A stretch of 64,000 bases of DNA, taken from NCBI GenBank assembly GCA_963777485.1, contig CAVZQP010000002.1:310001-374000 (forward strand). Direction: 5' to 3'. The notes below the pieces were generated by a model. It was not told where the DNA came from. It searched no databases and saw only the letters and a list, made by a program, of their open reading frames with translations. The translations under genes and the position numbers were made by a program. This document shows, in pieces, positions 1 through 7,373 of the stretch. Numbering within the stretch: the first letter of the stretch is position 1; each line of letters starts with the position of its first letter. The DNA comes from Bog-473 sp963777485 (GTDB lineage: Bacteria > Actinomycetota > Acidimicrobiia > Acidimicrobiales > RAAP-2).

Positions 1-1
1 G

Positions 2-190
2 GTCTCCACCGCGTGCCCCTACTGCATGATCATGCTCGACGACGCGGTGCGTGCCCACAGCAAAGAGGACGAGGTGCGGGTCCTCGACCTCTCGCAGCTC
101 GTGGAGGAGTCACTCGGTCAGCCCGGTGGGGGCAACGGCACCAGCGCGGCGGCACCCGAGCCGGAGCCTCAGCCTCAGCCGGCCGGCTGA
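2..190 (+). CDS. Fe-S oxidoreductase, C-terminal end (partial)
   Basis: The 5' part lies outside the window; 62 codons plus stop are visible. The segment ACPYCMIMLDDAVR matches the end of the cysteine-rich CCG domain of heterodisulfide-reductase/GlcF-type iron-sulfur oxidoreductases, where a CxxC followed by M-L-D-D is typical. After it comes a short helix and a low-complexity Ala/Glu/Pro/Gln tail (EPEPQPQPAG), which is probably disordered. Family knowledge suggests a cytoplasmic electron-transfer subunit; the substrate cannot be told from this fragment. It converges on the PPOX gene, with only 6 bp between the two stop codons. Confidence 0.7.
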   Translation, partial: VSTACPYCMIMLDDAVRAHSKEDEVRVLDLSQLVEESLGQPGGGNGTSAAAPEPEPQPQPAG

Positions 191-196
191 CCCGAC

Positions 197-616
197 CTAT
201 ACCCCGAGCCCGTACGCCCGCTCGGGATGCAGCGTGAGCACCAGCCGCTTGTCCGAGACCATCGCGGCCCGGTACTCCTCCCAGTCGGAGTGCTCGCCCG
301 ACCCGCGGCGGTAGTACTCGACGAGCGCGTCGACGGTGGCGTCGTGCGGGTCCGCCGCCACGGCTGAGAGCTCCGCCGACGCCTCGATCACGACCCACGT
401 CCAGAAGTTCTCACCCTGCACATAGAGCGACGCCCGCGGGTCGCGCCGCAGGTTGCGCGTCTTGACCCTGTCGTCCGTCATGGAGATCCGCAGCGTGTCG
501 CCCGGTCCCGGCACGAACAAGATGTTGGAGATCTGCGGGCGGCCCTTGGCCCCGATGGTGACGAGCGTCCCCTGCCTCCGGTCGCGGGCGAATGACAGTG
601 CCTCGGTCAGATCCAT
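197..616 (-). CDS. PPOX-class FMN/F420-dependent oxidoreductase
   Basis: A 139-residue protein of the pyridoxamine-5'-phosphate-oxidase-like split beta-barrel fold. Typical features are the N-terminal 'RQGTLVTIGAKGRPQ', the 'DRVKTRNLRRDPRASLYV' strand-turn and the tail ending 'LHPERAYGLGV'. Actinobacterial members bind F420 or FMN and reduce small molecules; the substrate is unknown. I chose the ATG at 616 because the open frame extends 15 codons further upstream without family similarity. A paralogous protein lies at 51673-52119. Confidence 0.8.
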   Translation of the reverse strand: MDLTEALSFARDRRQGTLVTIGAKGRPQISNILFVPGPGDTLRISMTDDRVKTRNLRRDPRASLYVQGENFWTWVVIEASAELSAVAADPHDATVDALVEYYRRGSGEHSDWEEYRAAMVSDKRLVLTLHPERAYGLGV

Positions 617-683
617 GGATCCGACGGTAGCGGCCTCCGCCGCCACGGCGGCCGGGACCAAGAGATCGAGGGTCGGAGCCCGC

Positions 684-1427
684 CTACGCGGCCGCCTCGA
701 CCACCGCGTCCTTCGAGCGGTCGGCGATCACGAGGTGGATGATGGCCGCCACGATGCCGCCGACCAGCGGGGCGACGATGAAGAGCCAGACCTGGCTCAG
801 CGCGGTGCCGCCCACGACGAGGGCCGGGCCCAACGACCGGGCAGGGTTCACCGAGGTCCCCGTCAGCGGGATGCCGATGAGGTGCACCATCACCAGCGCG
901 AAGCCGATGGCCACGCCTGCTGCGCCCTGGATGGCGGCCTTGTGTGTCGCGAAGAGGACGACCAGCACGAACACGGTGGTCAGGACGACCTCGATCAGGA
1001 ACGCGCCGCCCTGGCTCACCAATAAGTGCGAGGCCTTGCCGTAGCCGTCGGTCCCGAGGCCCTGGATGCTCTTGTGGTAGATCGCCGACGTCGTGAACAT
1101 CCAGTACAGGAGATAAGCCCCGGCGATGCCGCCGGCCACCTGGGCGACCATGTACGAGATCCCCTCGCCCACCTTCATGCGGCCCGACGAGATGAACCCC
1201 ATCGTGACCGCAGGATTGACGTGGCAGCCCGAGATGGGGCCGATGGCGTAGACGAGCGCCACCAGCACCAGGCCGAAGGCGAGCGCCGTGGCGACGACCC
1301 CCGCCGAGTAGCTCAGACCGAACAGTCTGAACCCCGGCCCGAACGACTCCGTGGCCACTCCGACCGCGATCACCACCAGCACCGCCGTGCCGACGAATTC
1401 CGCGAGGAGCTTCTTGATGCTCGGCAT
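684..1427 (-). CDS. aqpZ: Aquaporin (MIP family, AqpZ-like)
   Basis: A 247-residue integral membrane channel with six predicted membrane segments and both NPA boxes (NPAVTMG in the first half, NPARSLGP in the second). The selectivity-filter His (HLIGIPLTG), Thr (GTSVNPAR) and Arg following the second NPA are those of water-selective AqpZ rather than of glycerol facilitators. The ATG at 1427 is preceded by AGGAGG seven bases upstream, so the 43-codon upstream extension of the frame is not used. Stands alone, with 67 bp to the PPOX gene. Role: passive water movement across the cytoplasmic membrane. Confidence 0.9.
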   Translation of the reverse strand: MPSIKKLLAEFVGTAVLVVIAVGVATESFGPGFRLFGLSYSAGVVATALAFGLVLVALVYAIGPISGCHVNPAVTMGFISSGRMKVGEGISYMVAQVAGGIAGAYLLYWMFTTSAIYHKSIQGLGTDGYGKASHLLVSQGGAFLIEVVLTTVFVLVVLFATHKAAIQGAAGVAIGFALVMVHLIGIPLTGTSVNPARSLGPALVVGGTALSQVWLFIVAPLVGGIVAAIIHLVIADRSKDAVVEAAA

Positions 1428-1613
1428 TCGGAAACCTCCTGTCCAGACGAGGAAATGGACATTCGGAAGTTTCGCAGCGCACCCTGACCAGGGCGCGGAT
1501 GGTTTACGAAGCCATGATGCCGGCCGAACCCCGTGCCGGCCGAACCGCCTGCCCACCCGTAGCCTGCCCGAAGACGCCGGACCCGCCGCCGACCCCCGGA
1601 GGCGCCGACCGAT

Positions 1614-2033
1614 CTAGATGCTGGCCATCGCCTTCTCGTCGGCGTCACGCAACCGGGTCGCCATCGCCGCCAGCATCTTGCGGGCGAGCGCCGGCACGGC
1701 GTCGAGCACGCCGTTGAACTGGCGCTGCCCGAGTACGAGCAACGTCATGTCGGTCTCGGAGACGACGGTCGCCGAACGGGGGCGCCGGTCGAGGAGTGCC
1801 ATCTCGCCGAAGTACTGGCCCGGCCCGAGGGTCGCCACCTTGCGGTTGTTGCGCTTCACGGACGCCTGGCCCTTGACGATGAGGAAGAACTCGCGCCCGA
1901 TCGTGCCCTGCTCGGTGAGCATGCGCCCTGGCGGCACCGTCACTTCTTCGAGCGCCCGCCGGATGGTGCGCAAGTCCCTGGCGGACGACGTCGAGAACAG
2001 CCAGATCTTCGAGAGGTCAAGTTCCTTTGCCAT
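1614..2033 (-). CDS. Single-domain cyclic-nucleotide-binding protein
   Basis: The 139-residue protein is almost entirely one cNMP-binding (CAP_ED) domain. The phosphate-binding cassette reads FGEMALLDRRPRSATV: Glu and Arg are in the positions that contact ribose and cyclic phosphate in CRP. There is no helix-turn-helix, so it is not a CRP-type regulator by itself; it could be a regulatory subunit or a cAMP buffer. Upstream, TACGTGCC is repeated at 2052-2059 and 2062-2069, a possible binding site in its own promoter. Partner unknown. Confidence 0.8.
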   Translation of the reverse strand: MAKELDLSKIWLFSTSSARDLRTIRRALEEVTVPPGRMLTEQGTIGREFFLIVKGQASVKRNNRKVATLGPGQYFGEMALLDRRPRSATVVSETDMTLLVLGQRQFNGVLDAVPALARKMLAAMATRLRDADEKAMASI

Positions 2034-2191
2034 GGCCGCAGACAGTAGCCGTACGTGCCTTTACGTGCCCGTTTACATGGTTTTCGCCTTGCTGCAACGC
2101 TGACTCACGGCGTCGGTTGCCCCTTCGGGCCGTCGCCTGCGCCGGCGACCCACCCGTCTGTTGCGGCAGGGCCCCCTCCCTACCGCCGGGC

Positions 2192-2530
2192 TCAGACGGC
2201 GTCCGCGCCGCGCTCGCCCGTGCGCACGCGCACGACCGTCTCGGCCGGCACGACCCACACCTTGCCGTCGCCGATCTTGCCCGTGGTCGCCGCCGCCACG
2301 ATGCCGTCGACCACCGCCTCGGCCTGCTCGTCCTCGACGAGGACCTCGAGCCGCAGCTTGGGCACGAAATCGACTTGGTACTCGGCGCCGCGGTAGTTCT
2401 CGGTGTGCCCTCGTTGGCGCCCGAAGCCCTGGGCCTCGGTGAGGGTCATGCCCTCGATGCCCATGTTCTTCAGGACATTCTTGACGTCGTCCAGCTTGAA
2501 CGGCTTGACCACTGCCACCACGAGCTTCAT
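2192..2530 (-). CDS. glnB: PII nitrogen-regulatory protein (orphan copy)
   Basis: A 112-residue PII trimer subunit. It has the PII start MKLVVAVVKPFKLDDVK, the T-loop GFGRQRGHTENYRGAEY with the modifiable Tyr51, and the B-loop ATTGKIGDGKVWV for ATP/ADP and 2-oxoglutarate binding. PII proteins report energy and nitrogen state to transporters, enzymes and regulators. Start at ATG 2530; an in-frame ATG at 2536 also exists. It is very similar to the PII beside amt at 5652 but lies alone, on the other strand, without a recognisable GlnR box upstream, so the two copies are probably expressed differently. Confidence 0.93.
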   Translation of the reverse strand: MKLVVAVVKPFKLDDVKNVLKNMGIEGMTLTEAQGFGRQRGHTENYRGAEYQVDFVPKLRLEVLVEDEQAEAVVDGIVAAATTGKIGDGKVWVVPAETVVRVRTGERGADAV

Positions 2531-2671
2531 CGGCATGCTCCCGTCGATCAACCGGGCTTCGTGCCCTAACGAGCACCCTAGTGACGTAACCCGGATCCGG
2601 CGCCGGGCGAATTCACACCGCCGTAATCTGCAGGAAGCAGGCTGTTCTCAGGGCAGCGGTAGCCTTCTTCG

Positions 2672-3241
2672 ATGCCCGCCAACCGGGACACCGGGAACAG
2701 TGGCGATGACGGCGCACCCATGACGTGGTGGGAGCGCCTGAAGTACGCCATGGTCAAGCCGGACGATGAGCGGGATGACGCCGCCCCTGCTGAAGACCGA
2801 ACCGTCGACCAAATCCAGGTCGATATCAACAGTGCGAACGATAAAGAGCGCGCCATCGGTCTGATCGCCGCCCCCATCGCCGCGCTGGTGGGACTCATCA
2901 TTAGCTCAGCGTCCATCGACTACGCCCGTACACACCACCAGAGCGTTACTGTCTACGACGAACTCACCTACGTGCTCCTTGGGCTCTCGGTGTTGATTCT
3001 GGCAACGGCTTGGTGGCGCAAGAGACTTTTCCTGGGCATAACGATGGCGCTGTACGGCCTGGCCGTGTTCAACCTCCGCTATTGGGGATTTGGCGTCCCG
3101 TTCGTGATGGTGGGTGCCTGGTACCTGGTGCGCGCCTACCGGTTACAACAGGAGCTGAAAAGGACTGCGAGTGACACACCTCGGGCCCGAACGAACGGTG
3201 CCCGGCCGCGCTCGAACAAGCGTTACACACCGCCTACCTGA
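2672..3241 (+). CDS. Small actinobacterial membrane protein, unknown function
   Basis: A 189-residue protein with a charged, cytoplasmic-looking N-terminus (about 60 residues, acidic run DDERDDAAPAED), then three or four hydrophobic helices (about residues 65-80, 100-113, 118-150) and a basic tail rich in Arg, Lys and Thr. No catalytic motif is visible. It resembles conserved hypothetical membrane proteins common in actinobacteria. No clear ribosome binding site precedes ATG 2672; an in-frame ATG at 2720 (MTWWERLKYAM) is an alternative start. It converges on the next membrane-protein gene with 3 bp between the stops. Confidence 0.6.
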   Translation: MPANRDTGNSGDDGAPMTWWERLKYAMVKPDDERDDAAPAEDRTVDQIQVDINSANDKERAIGLIAAPIAALVGLIISSASIDYARTHHQSVTVYDELTYVLLGLSVLILATAWWRKRLFLGITMALYGLAVFNLRYWGFGVPFVMVGAWYLVRAYRLQQELKRTASDTPRARTNGARPRSNKRYTPPT

Positions 3242-3244
3242 CGA

Positions 3245-3784
3245 TCAGGGATTCCTGGTAGCAGCACGGCGCCGGCTGCGCCGCAGCAGCACGGTGAGCC
3301 CGAGGAGCGCGGCCACGCCGAGGAGTACCGCCGGAAGGATGAACACGCTCGCCGAGGCGCGTTCCGAATCCACGATGGGCGGGGTGGACAACAAGGTTGG
3401 GTCCGATGGAACGGAGATCGCCTTTACGCGGTCGCCTGGTGCGTGGTGCGAGGACCCCGGCAGATTTTCGAAGACGCGACGGCCGTTGATCGTGTAACTG
3501 CCCTGGCAGGAATAGCCCGCCCCGTTGCTGCCACTGCCCCCGAGTAGCCCGAGGCACTTGGAGACCACGTAGGTGACCGGGACGCCGTGGTCCTTGAGCT
3601 CGTTGATCTGGTCGTTCTTGTTGATGCCCACCACAATGAACACGATGCCGAGCGCGGCGAGCGTCACCAGGATCAATCCGACGACTACCTGCCCCGCACG
3701 ACGGGCGTCGACTGAGACAGAGGCGCCGCGCAGCGTGGAGATAGGTGCATCTTCCTTGTGTGACGCCGTGTCGCTGGCACCCAC
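3245..3784 (-). CDS. Membrane protein with two TM segments and a DUF3592-like extracytoplasmic loop
   Basis: A 179-residue protein starting at GTG 3784. A transmembrane segment at about residues 31-52 is followed by an extracytoplasmic stretch containing two Cys (KCLGLLGG and YSCQGSYTING), which might form a disulfide, and by 'GDRVKAISVPSDPTLLST', reminiscent of DUF3592 proteins. A second transmembrane helix (about 145-165) ends in a basic RRSRRR tail. Function unknown. The start is not supported by a clear Shine-Dalgarno sequence. Confidence 0.55.
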   Translation of the reverse strand: MGASDTASHKEDAPISTLRGASVSVDARRAGQVVVGLILVTLAALGIVFIVVGINKNDQINELKDHGVPVTYVVSKCLGLLGGSGSNGAGYSCQGSYTINGRRVFENLPGSSHHAPGDRVKAISVPSDPTLLSTPPIVDSERASASVFILPAVLLGVAALLGLTVLLRRSRRRAATRNP

Positions 3785-3873
3785 GTCGGGCTCTTCGGAG
3801 GTCGTCGCGATCGCCAGATCGTAGTGTCAAGGCTCCGAGTCACCGTTGGCTATAGGTCCTGATCAAGCGCTCG

Positions 3874-3895
3874 TTGTCCACAGGTATGTGGATTA
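3874..3895. promoter_or_regulatory. Inverted pair of DnaA-box-like 9-mers
   Basis: TTGTCCACA (3874-3882) matches the actinobacterial DnaA box, and TGTGGATTA (3887-3895) on the opposite strand differs from it by a base or two. Together they form the dyad TCCACA-N4-TGTGGA. The pair directly abuts the GlnR half-sites. It is a possible DnaA or dimeric-repressor site; no origin features surround it. Confidence 0.35.
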
Positions 3896-3930
3896 ACGCA
3901 CTGGAAACACAGCAGTGACGATGCGGAAAC
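3893..3930 (+). promoter_or_regulatory. GlnR operator, four half-sites at 11-bp phasing
   Basis: The GlnR consensus is GTnAC-N6-GAAAC, usually in two copies. Here TTAAC (3893) - N6 - GAAAC (3904) is followed by GTGAC (3915) - N6 - GAAAC (3926). The four half-sites begin exactly 11 bp apart, so they lie on one face of the helix, about 127 bp upstream of the amt start. Known biology: GlnR activates amt-glnK-glnD in streptomycetes and mycobacteria under nitrogen limitation. The match is read directly; activation here is inferred. Confidence 0.82.
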
Positions 3931-4056
3931 TCCTGGACTGCATTCTTTCAGCGGCGGAGAACAGACCGTCTGAAGTGGCTTGTCGAACCGGGTGTTCTGT
4001 GCGTAAAGCACACAGGGTGGATCACCCGGACGGCAATGACAGGAGGAGAGCATCAC

Positions 4057-5619
4057 GTGATCCATCTATTGGGAGCCGCGGTTCCCGTTCCTTATCCGAG
4101 CTGGTTGAATCCGGCCGACAACACGTGGCAGATCACCGCCGCGACCCTCGTCGGCCTGATGAGTATCCCCGGCCTGGCCGTCCTCTACGCGTCGATCGTC
4201 CCCAAGAAGTGGGCCGTCAACGTGTTGTCGATGATGTTCGCCGGATTCTCGCTGGTGCTGATCGTGTGGGTCCTCTGGGGCTACAAGATGGGCTTCGGGG
4301 CAACGTCTATCGGCGGTGGTGTCCGCGACGGAGTCCAGACGCAACTCACCGGTACGGGGACCTTGCAGCACTTCTTCGAGAACTTCGTCGGCAAACCCGG
4401 ACAGATACTCAATAGCTACAGCGAACAAGGACAAGCGGTCTCTGCGGCAAACACGATCATCCCCTTCCATTTCCCGACCGCGAGCCTCGCCTATTTCCAG
4501 TTCGTCTTCGCGGCCATCACGCCGCTTCTGTTCCTCGGCAGCGTGCTCGGGCGGATCAAGTTTACGGCGTGGTGCATCCTCGTCCCGCTCTGGTCAACGT
4601 TCGTCTACTCGATCGACGCGTTCATGCTCTGGGGCGGCGGCTATTTCGCCCAGGAGGGCGCGCTCGACTTCTCGGGTGGGTACGTGATCCACATGTCTGC
4701 CGGCGTTTCTGGTTTCGTCGCAGCGTGGGTCCTCGGACCGAGGTTGCTCCGAGATAGGCAGCACGCCTTGCCCAACAACCTGGTGATGGCGGCGGTCGGG
4801 GCCGGCATCCTGTGGCTGGGTTGGAACGGCTTCAACGGTGGTGACCCGTACTACGCGGGCGCCAGCGCGGCATCCGCCGTCATCAATACGAACCTCGCCA
4901 CCGCGACCGGCGTCCTCGTATGGATGTTGATGGACGCGTGGCTCACCAAGGAACGCAAACCAACGTTCCTCGGCGGCGTCAACGGCATGATCTGCGGCCT
5001 CGTCGGTATCACGCCGTGTGCGGGCTGGGTCAACGGCTGGGGCGCCATCGCCGTCGGTGCGATCTGCTGTGCCGTCGTCTGGGTCGCCTGGAACTACCTC
5101 TCGAAGGTGCGGCCCTTCTCGAAGGTCGACGATGCGCTCGGCGTCGTCTACACCCACGGCATCGCCGGCTTCATGGGCGGCATGCTGCTCGGCATCTTCG
5201 GGGACCCGAACATGATCGAGTACGGGTGCGGTCACCTCACCGCGAACGGTCAGGTCGTGGCGACGACGGGGGCGACGTACTTGTCGACGACCAAGTCCTG
5301 CACGCCGTTCGGCGTCCAGGGACTGATGTACACGGGGTCCGCCCATCAGCTGTGGGAGCAGTTCCGGGCTGCGATCTTCGTCATCATCTGGTCGGCGGTG
5401 ATCACCTTCCTCATCATGTGGCTGATCAAGCTGGTGCTCCGGGGTGCCCGCTACAAGGACGACACCCTCGAGGTCGGTGACCTCGCCATTCACGGTGAGG
5501 AGGCCTTCCCCGAGGAGACGCTTGCCACCCGCAGCGACGGTGCGTTCGCCATGGCCGGCATCGGCGAAGGACGATCACCAGATCCCGAACCGGCGCCGCC
5601 TCCCGGCGGCGGTTCCTAG
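4057..5619 (+). CDS. amt: Ammonium transporter (Amt/MEP family)
   Basis: A 520-residue membrane protein with about eleven hydrophobic helices. Both pore histidines are present: H212 in GGYVIHMSAGVSGF and H367 in VVYTHGIAGFMGG. The N-terminal 'ADNTWQITAATLVGLMSIPGLAVLY' region is typical of Amt. I chose GTG 4057 because AGGAGGAG lies 8-10 bases before it; an in-frame ATG at 4036 has no such site. The C-terminal tail of about 60 residues is hydrophilic and ends in a Pro-rich stretch, longer than the usual PII-contacting tail. It forms an operon with the PII gene 32 bp downstream and is probably GlnR-activated. Confidence 0.94.
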   Translation: MIHLLGAAVPVPYPSWLNPADNTWQITAATLVGLMSIPGLAVLYASIVPKKWAVNVLSMMFAGFSLVLIVWVLWGYKMGFGATSIGGGVRDGVQTQLTGTGTLQHFFENFVGKPGQILNSYSEQGQAVSAANTIIPFHFPTASLAYFQFVFAAITPLLFLGSVLGRIKFTAWCILVPLWSTFVYSIDAFMLWGGGYFAQEGALDFSGGYVIHMSAGVSGFVAAWVLGPRLLRDRQHALPNNLVMAAVGAGILWLGWNGFNGGDPYYAGASAASAVINTNLATATGVLVWMLMDAWLTKERKPTFLGGVNGMICGLVGITPCAGWVNGWGAIAVGAICCAVVWVAWNYLSKVRPFSKVDDALGVVYTHGIAGFMGGMLLGIFGDPNMIEYGCGHLTANGQVVATTGATYLSTTKSCTPFGVQGLMYTGSAHQLWEQFRAAIFVIIWSAVITFLIMWLIKLVLRGARYKDDTLEVGDLAIHGEEAFPEETLATRSDGAFAMAGIGEGRSPDPEPAPPPGGGS

Positions 5620-5651
5620 GCCCGGACACTCAGGACGAAAGGAGATCGACA

Positions 5652-5990
5652 ATGAAGCTGATCGTGGCAGTGCTCAAGCCGTTCAAGCTCGACGATGTCA
5701 AGGAGGTCCTCAAGGGCAAGGGTGTGCAGGGCATGACGCTCACCGAAGCCCAGGGTTTCGGGCGACAGCGTGGGCACACCGAGGTGTACCGAGGAGCGGA
5801 GTACGAAGTGGACTTCGTCCCGAAGATCCGCCTCGAGGTGCTCGTGGACGACAGTCAGGTCGACGATGTGGTCGATGCCATCGTCGGCACCGCCGCCACC
5901 GGCAAGATCGGTGACGGAAAGGTGTGGGTCGTCCCGGTTGACACGGTGGTGCGCGTGCGAACTGGAGAACGCGGGACCGACGCGTTGTAA
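5652..5990 (+). CDS. glnK: PII protein paired with the ammonium transporter
   Basis: A 112-residue PII subunit with the T-loop GFGRQRGHTEVYRGAEY (Tyr46 and Tyr51) and the nucleotide/2-oxoglutarate pocket residues TGKIGDGKVWV. Linkage to amt is the classic arrangement: GlnK plugs the Amt pore when nitrogen is plentiful, controlled by 2-oxoglutarate, ATP/ADP and Tyr51 modification (adenylylation by GlnD in actinobacteria). Start codon ATG with AAAGGAG 6-12 bases upstream. No glnD follows; a GC-rich hairpin ends the operon. Highly similar to the orphan copy at 2192-2530. Confidence 0.94.
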   Translation: MKLIVAVLKPFKLDDVKEVLKGKGVQGMTLTEAQGFGRQRGHTEVYRGAEYEVDFVPKIRLEVLVDDSQVDDVVDAIVGTAATGKIGDGKVWVVPVDTVVRVRTGERGTDAL

Positions 5991-6018
5991 CGACGCGGGT
6001 TCTGCTTGAGATCGGATT

Positions 6019-6046
6019 GGCCGGGGCGCGGCGAGGCGCCCCGGCC
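6019..6046 (+). terminator. GC-rich hairpin after glnK
   Basis: Perfect 11-bp stem (6019-6029 with 6036-6046) and a 6-base loop, 29 bases past the glnK stop and before the convergent gpmA end. There is no clear T-run, as is common in actinobacteria, so it may stop transcription from both sides. Confidence 0.6.
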
Positions 6047-6072
6047 TTCCGCCGTCTTGGGGCAGGTTCGGA

Positions 6073-6837
6073 TCAGGCGCTCGCGTCGCCCTGGCGGGCG
6101 ACGGCAGCAGCCGCTGCGGCCGCTGCGGCGGGGTCGCCGAGATACTCGGCAGCGCGCACCTTCAGGTCGTCATCGAGGCGCATGCGGTAGGGAATGCCTG
6201 TGGGAATCTCGACCTCGGTGATGTCTTCGTCGGCGATCTGCTGGAGGTGCTTGCGCAGCGCACGGATGGAGTTGCCGTGGGCGGAAACGAGGACGGCGCC
6301 CCCCAGCGTGGCGGCGCTTCGCAGGTCGGGCACGATGGCGGTTTCCCAGTAGGGGACGGTGCGGGCGACCACGTCCTCGAGGCATTCCGTACGGGGGATG
6401 TCGGCCGGGTCGAGGTCGCGGTAGCGGGGATCAGCGCTGACGTCGTAGGGGTTGTCGGCTGATAGCGGAGGAGGCGGGGTGTCGTAGCTGCGGCGCCAGA
6501 GCATGAACTGGTCCTCACCGAACTGCTGCTTGATCTCGGCCTTGTTCTTGCCCTGGAGGTCGCCGTAGTGCCGCTCGTTGAGCCGCCAGTCTCGGCGAAC
6601 GGGCAGCCAGCTGCGTCCGGCAGCGGCCAAGGCGAGCTCGGCTGTGCGGATGGCACGAGTGAGGACCGACGTATGGAGGATCCTCAGGTCGAGGCCCTCG
6701 GTCTCGGCCAGCAGCTCGCCACCGGCCCGGGCCTCGGCCTCACCAGCAGCGCTTAGGTCGACGTCTACCCACCCGGTGAACAGGTTCTTCGCGTTCCAGG
6801 TGGACTGGCCGTGGCGTAATAGGACCAGGTCGAGCAC
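6073..6837 (-). CDS. gpmA: 2,3-bisphosphoglycerate-dependent phosphoglycerate mutase
   Basis: A 254-residue glycolytic enzyme interconverting 3- and 2-phosphoglycerate in the cytoplasm. The phosphohistidine motif LLRHGQSTWN (His9) lies at the N-terminus. The other GpmA signatures, TGWVDVDLS, NERHYGDLQGKNKAE and VSAHGNSIRAL, follow in order. Start GTG 6837 places LRHGQ at the usual distance; the 50-codon upstream extension is not family-like. The C-terminus ends in an Ala-rich tail (eight or more consecutive Ala). Monocistronic and divergent from the dnaK operon. Confidence 0.94.
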   Translation of the reverse strand: MLDLVLLRHGQSTWNAKNLFTGWVDVDLSAAGEAEARAGGELLAETEGLDLRILHTSVLTRAIRTAELALAAAGRSWLPVRRDWRLNERHYGDLQGKNKAEIKQQFGEDQFMLWRRSYDTPPPPLSADNPYDVSADPRYRDLDPADIPRTECLEDVVARTVPYWETAIVPDLRSAATLGGAVLVSAHGNSIRALRKHLQQIADEDITEVEIPTGIPYRMRLDDDLKVRAAEYLGDPAAAAAAAAAVARQGDASA

Positions 6838-7221
6838 GCTCCGATCGTAGGGGGACCCGGCCGAATGGCTGTAATCCGCCCGGTCGGACGGCTCGTTGCC
6901 TTTCACGTGGGATGGGCCGGGAACTGCCCATCGGGCAATCACTATTGGCGGTCGCCATGACGCAAAGGGAGGTTCGGCCCTAGTCATCGTGCAACCCCCA
7001 GTGCCACGATGCGGGTTGTCGAGGTTCTTGAGCGGTGCGGACTCGCCATCTGCGCCGCCAGCCTCGGATGTCGGGGTGATGGTGGCTGGCCCCGTCGATC
7101 CGCCGAACTGCGGGGCCAGCCCGCACCCCTAGCGGTCCGCCAGCGCTCCCACCTGGAGTTCTCTCTCCCGACGCGCCCTCACGCCGCCCCGGCCACTGGG
7201 GTGGCAGGTGGCATCAAAAAT
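6838..7221. other. Intergenic region between gpmA and the dnaK promoter
   Basis: About 380 bases with no gene I can support. It must hold the gpmA promoter (minus strand) and the upstream part of the dnaK control region. Apart from short GC-rich hairpins I see no recognisable RNA or operator here; the HAIR site begins at 7222. Confidence 0.5.
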
Positions 7222-7242
7222 CTTGACACAAGTCGACTCAAC
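7222..7242. promoter_or_regulatory. HAIR operator (HspR binding site)
   Basis: CTTGACA-N7-ACTCAAC matches the HAIR consensus CTTGAGT-N7-ACTCAAG with exact spacing (5/7 and 6/7 positions). HspR, encoded four genes downstream, binds such sites to repress the dnaK operon, with DnaK as co-repressor. The left half-site contains the presumed -35 hexamer, so bound HspR would block RNA polymerase. Confidence 0.85.
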
Positions 7243-7253
7243 TTTGCTACAAT
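7223..7253 (+). promoter_or_regulatory. dnaK operon promoter
   Basis: TTGACA (7223-7228) and TACAAT (7248-7253) with a 19-base spacer, slightly longer than optimal. It overlaps the HAIR operator and predicts a leader of about 110 bases before the dnaK ATG. Confidence 0.6.
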
Positions 7254-7373
7254 GATTGGGACCAATCGGAGAAGGACTGGTACAACGAGATAGATCCGAC
7301 GGCCGGGGAGGCCGGCCAGTCACGAGATCGACCGACGGCAGGGCCGTCGGCAGAGAGTAAGGACAGAGCAGAC

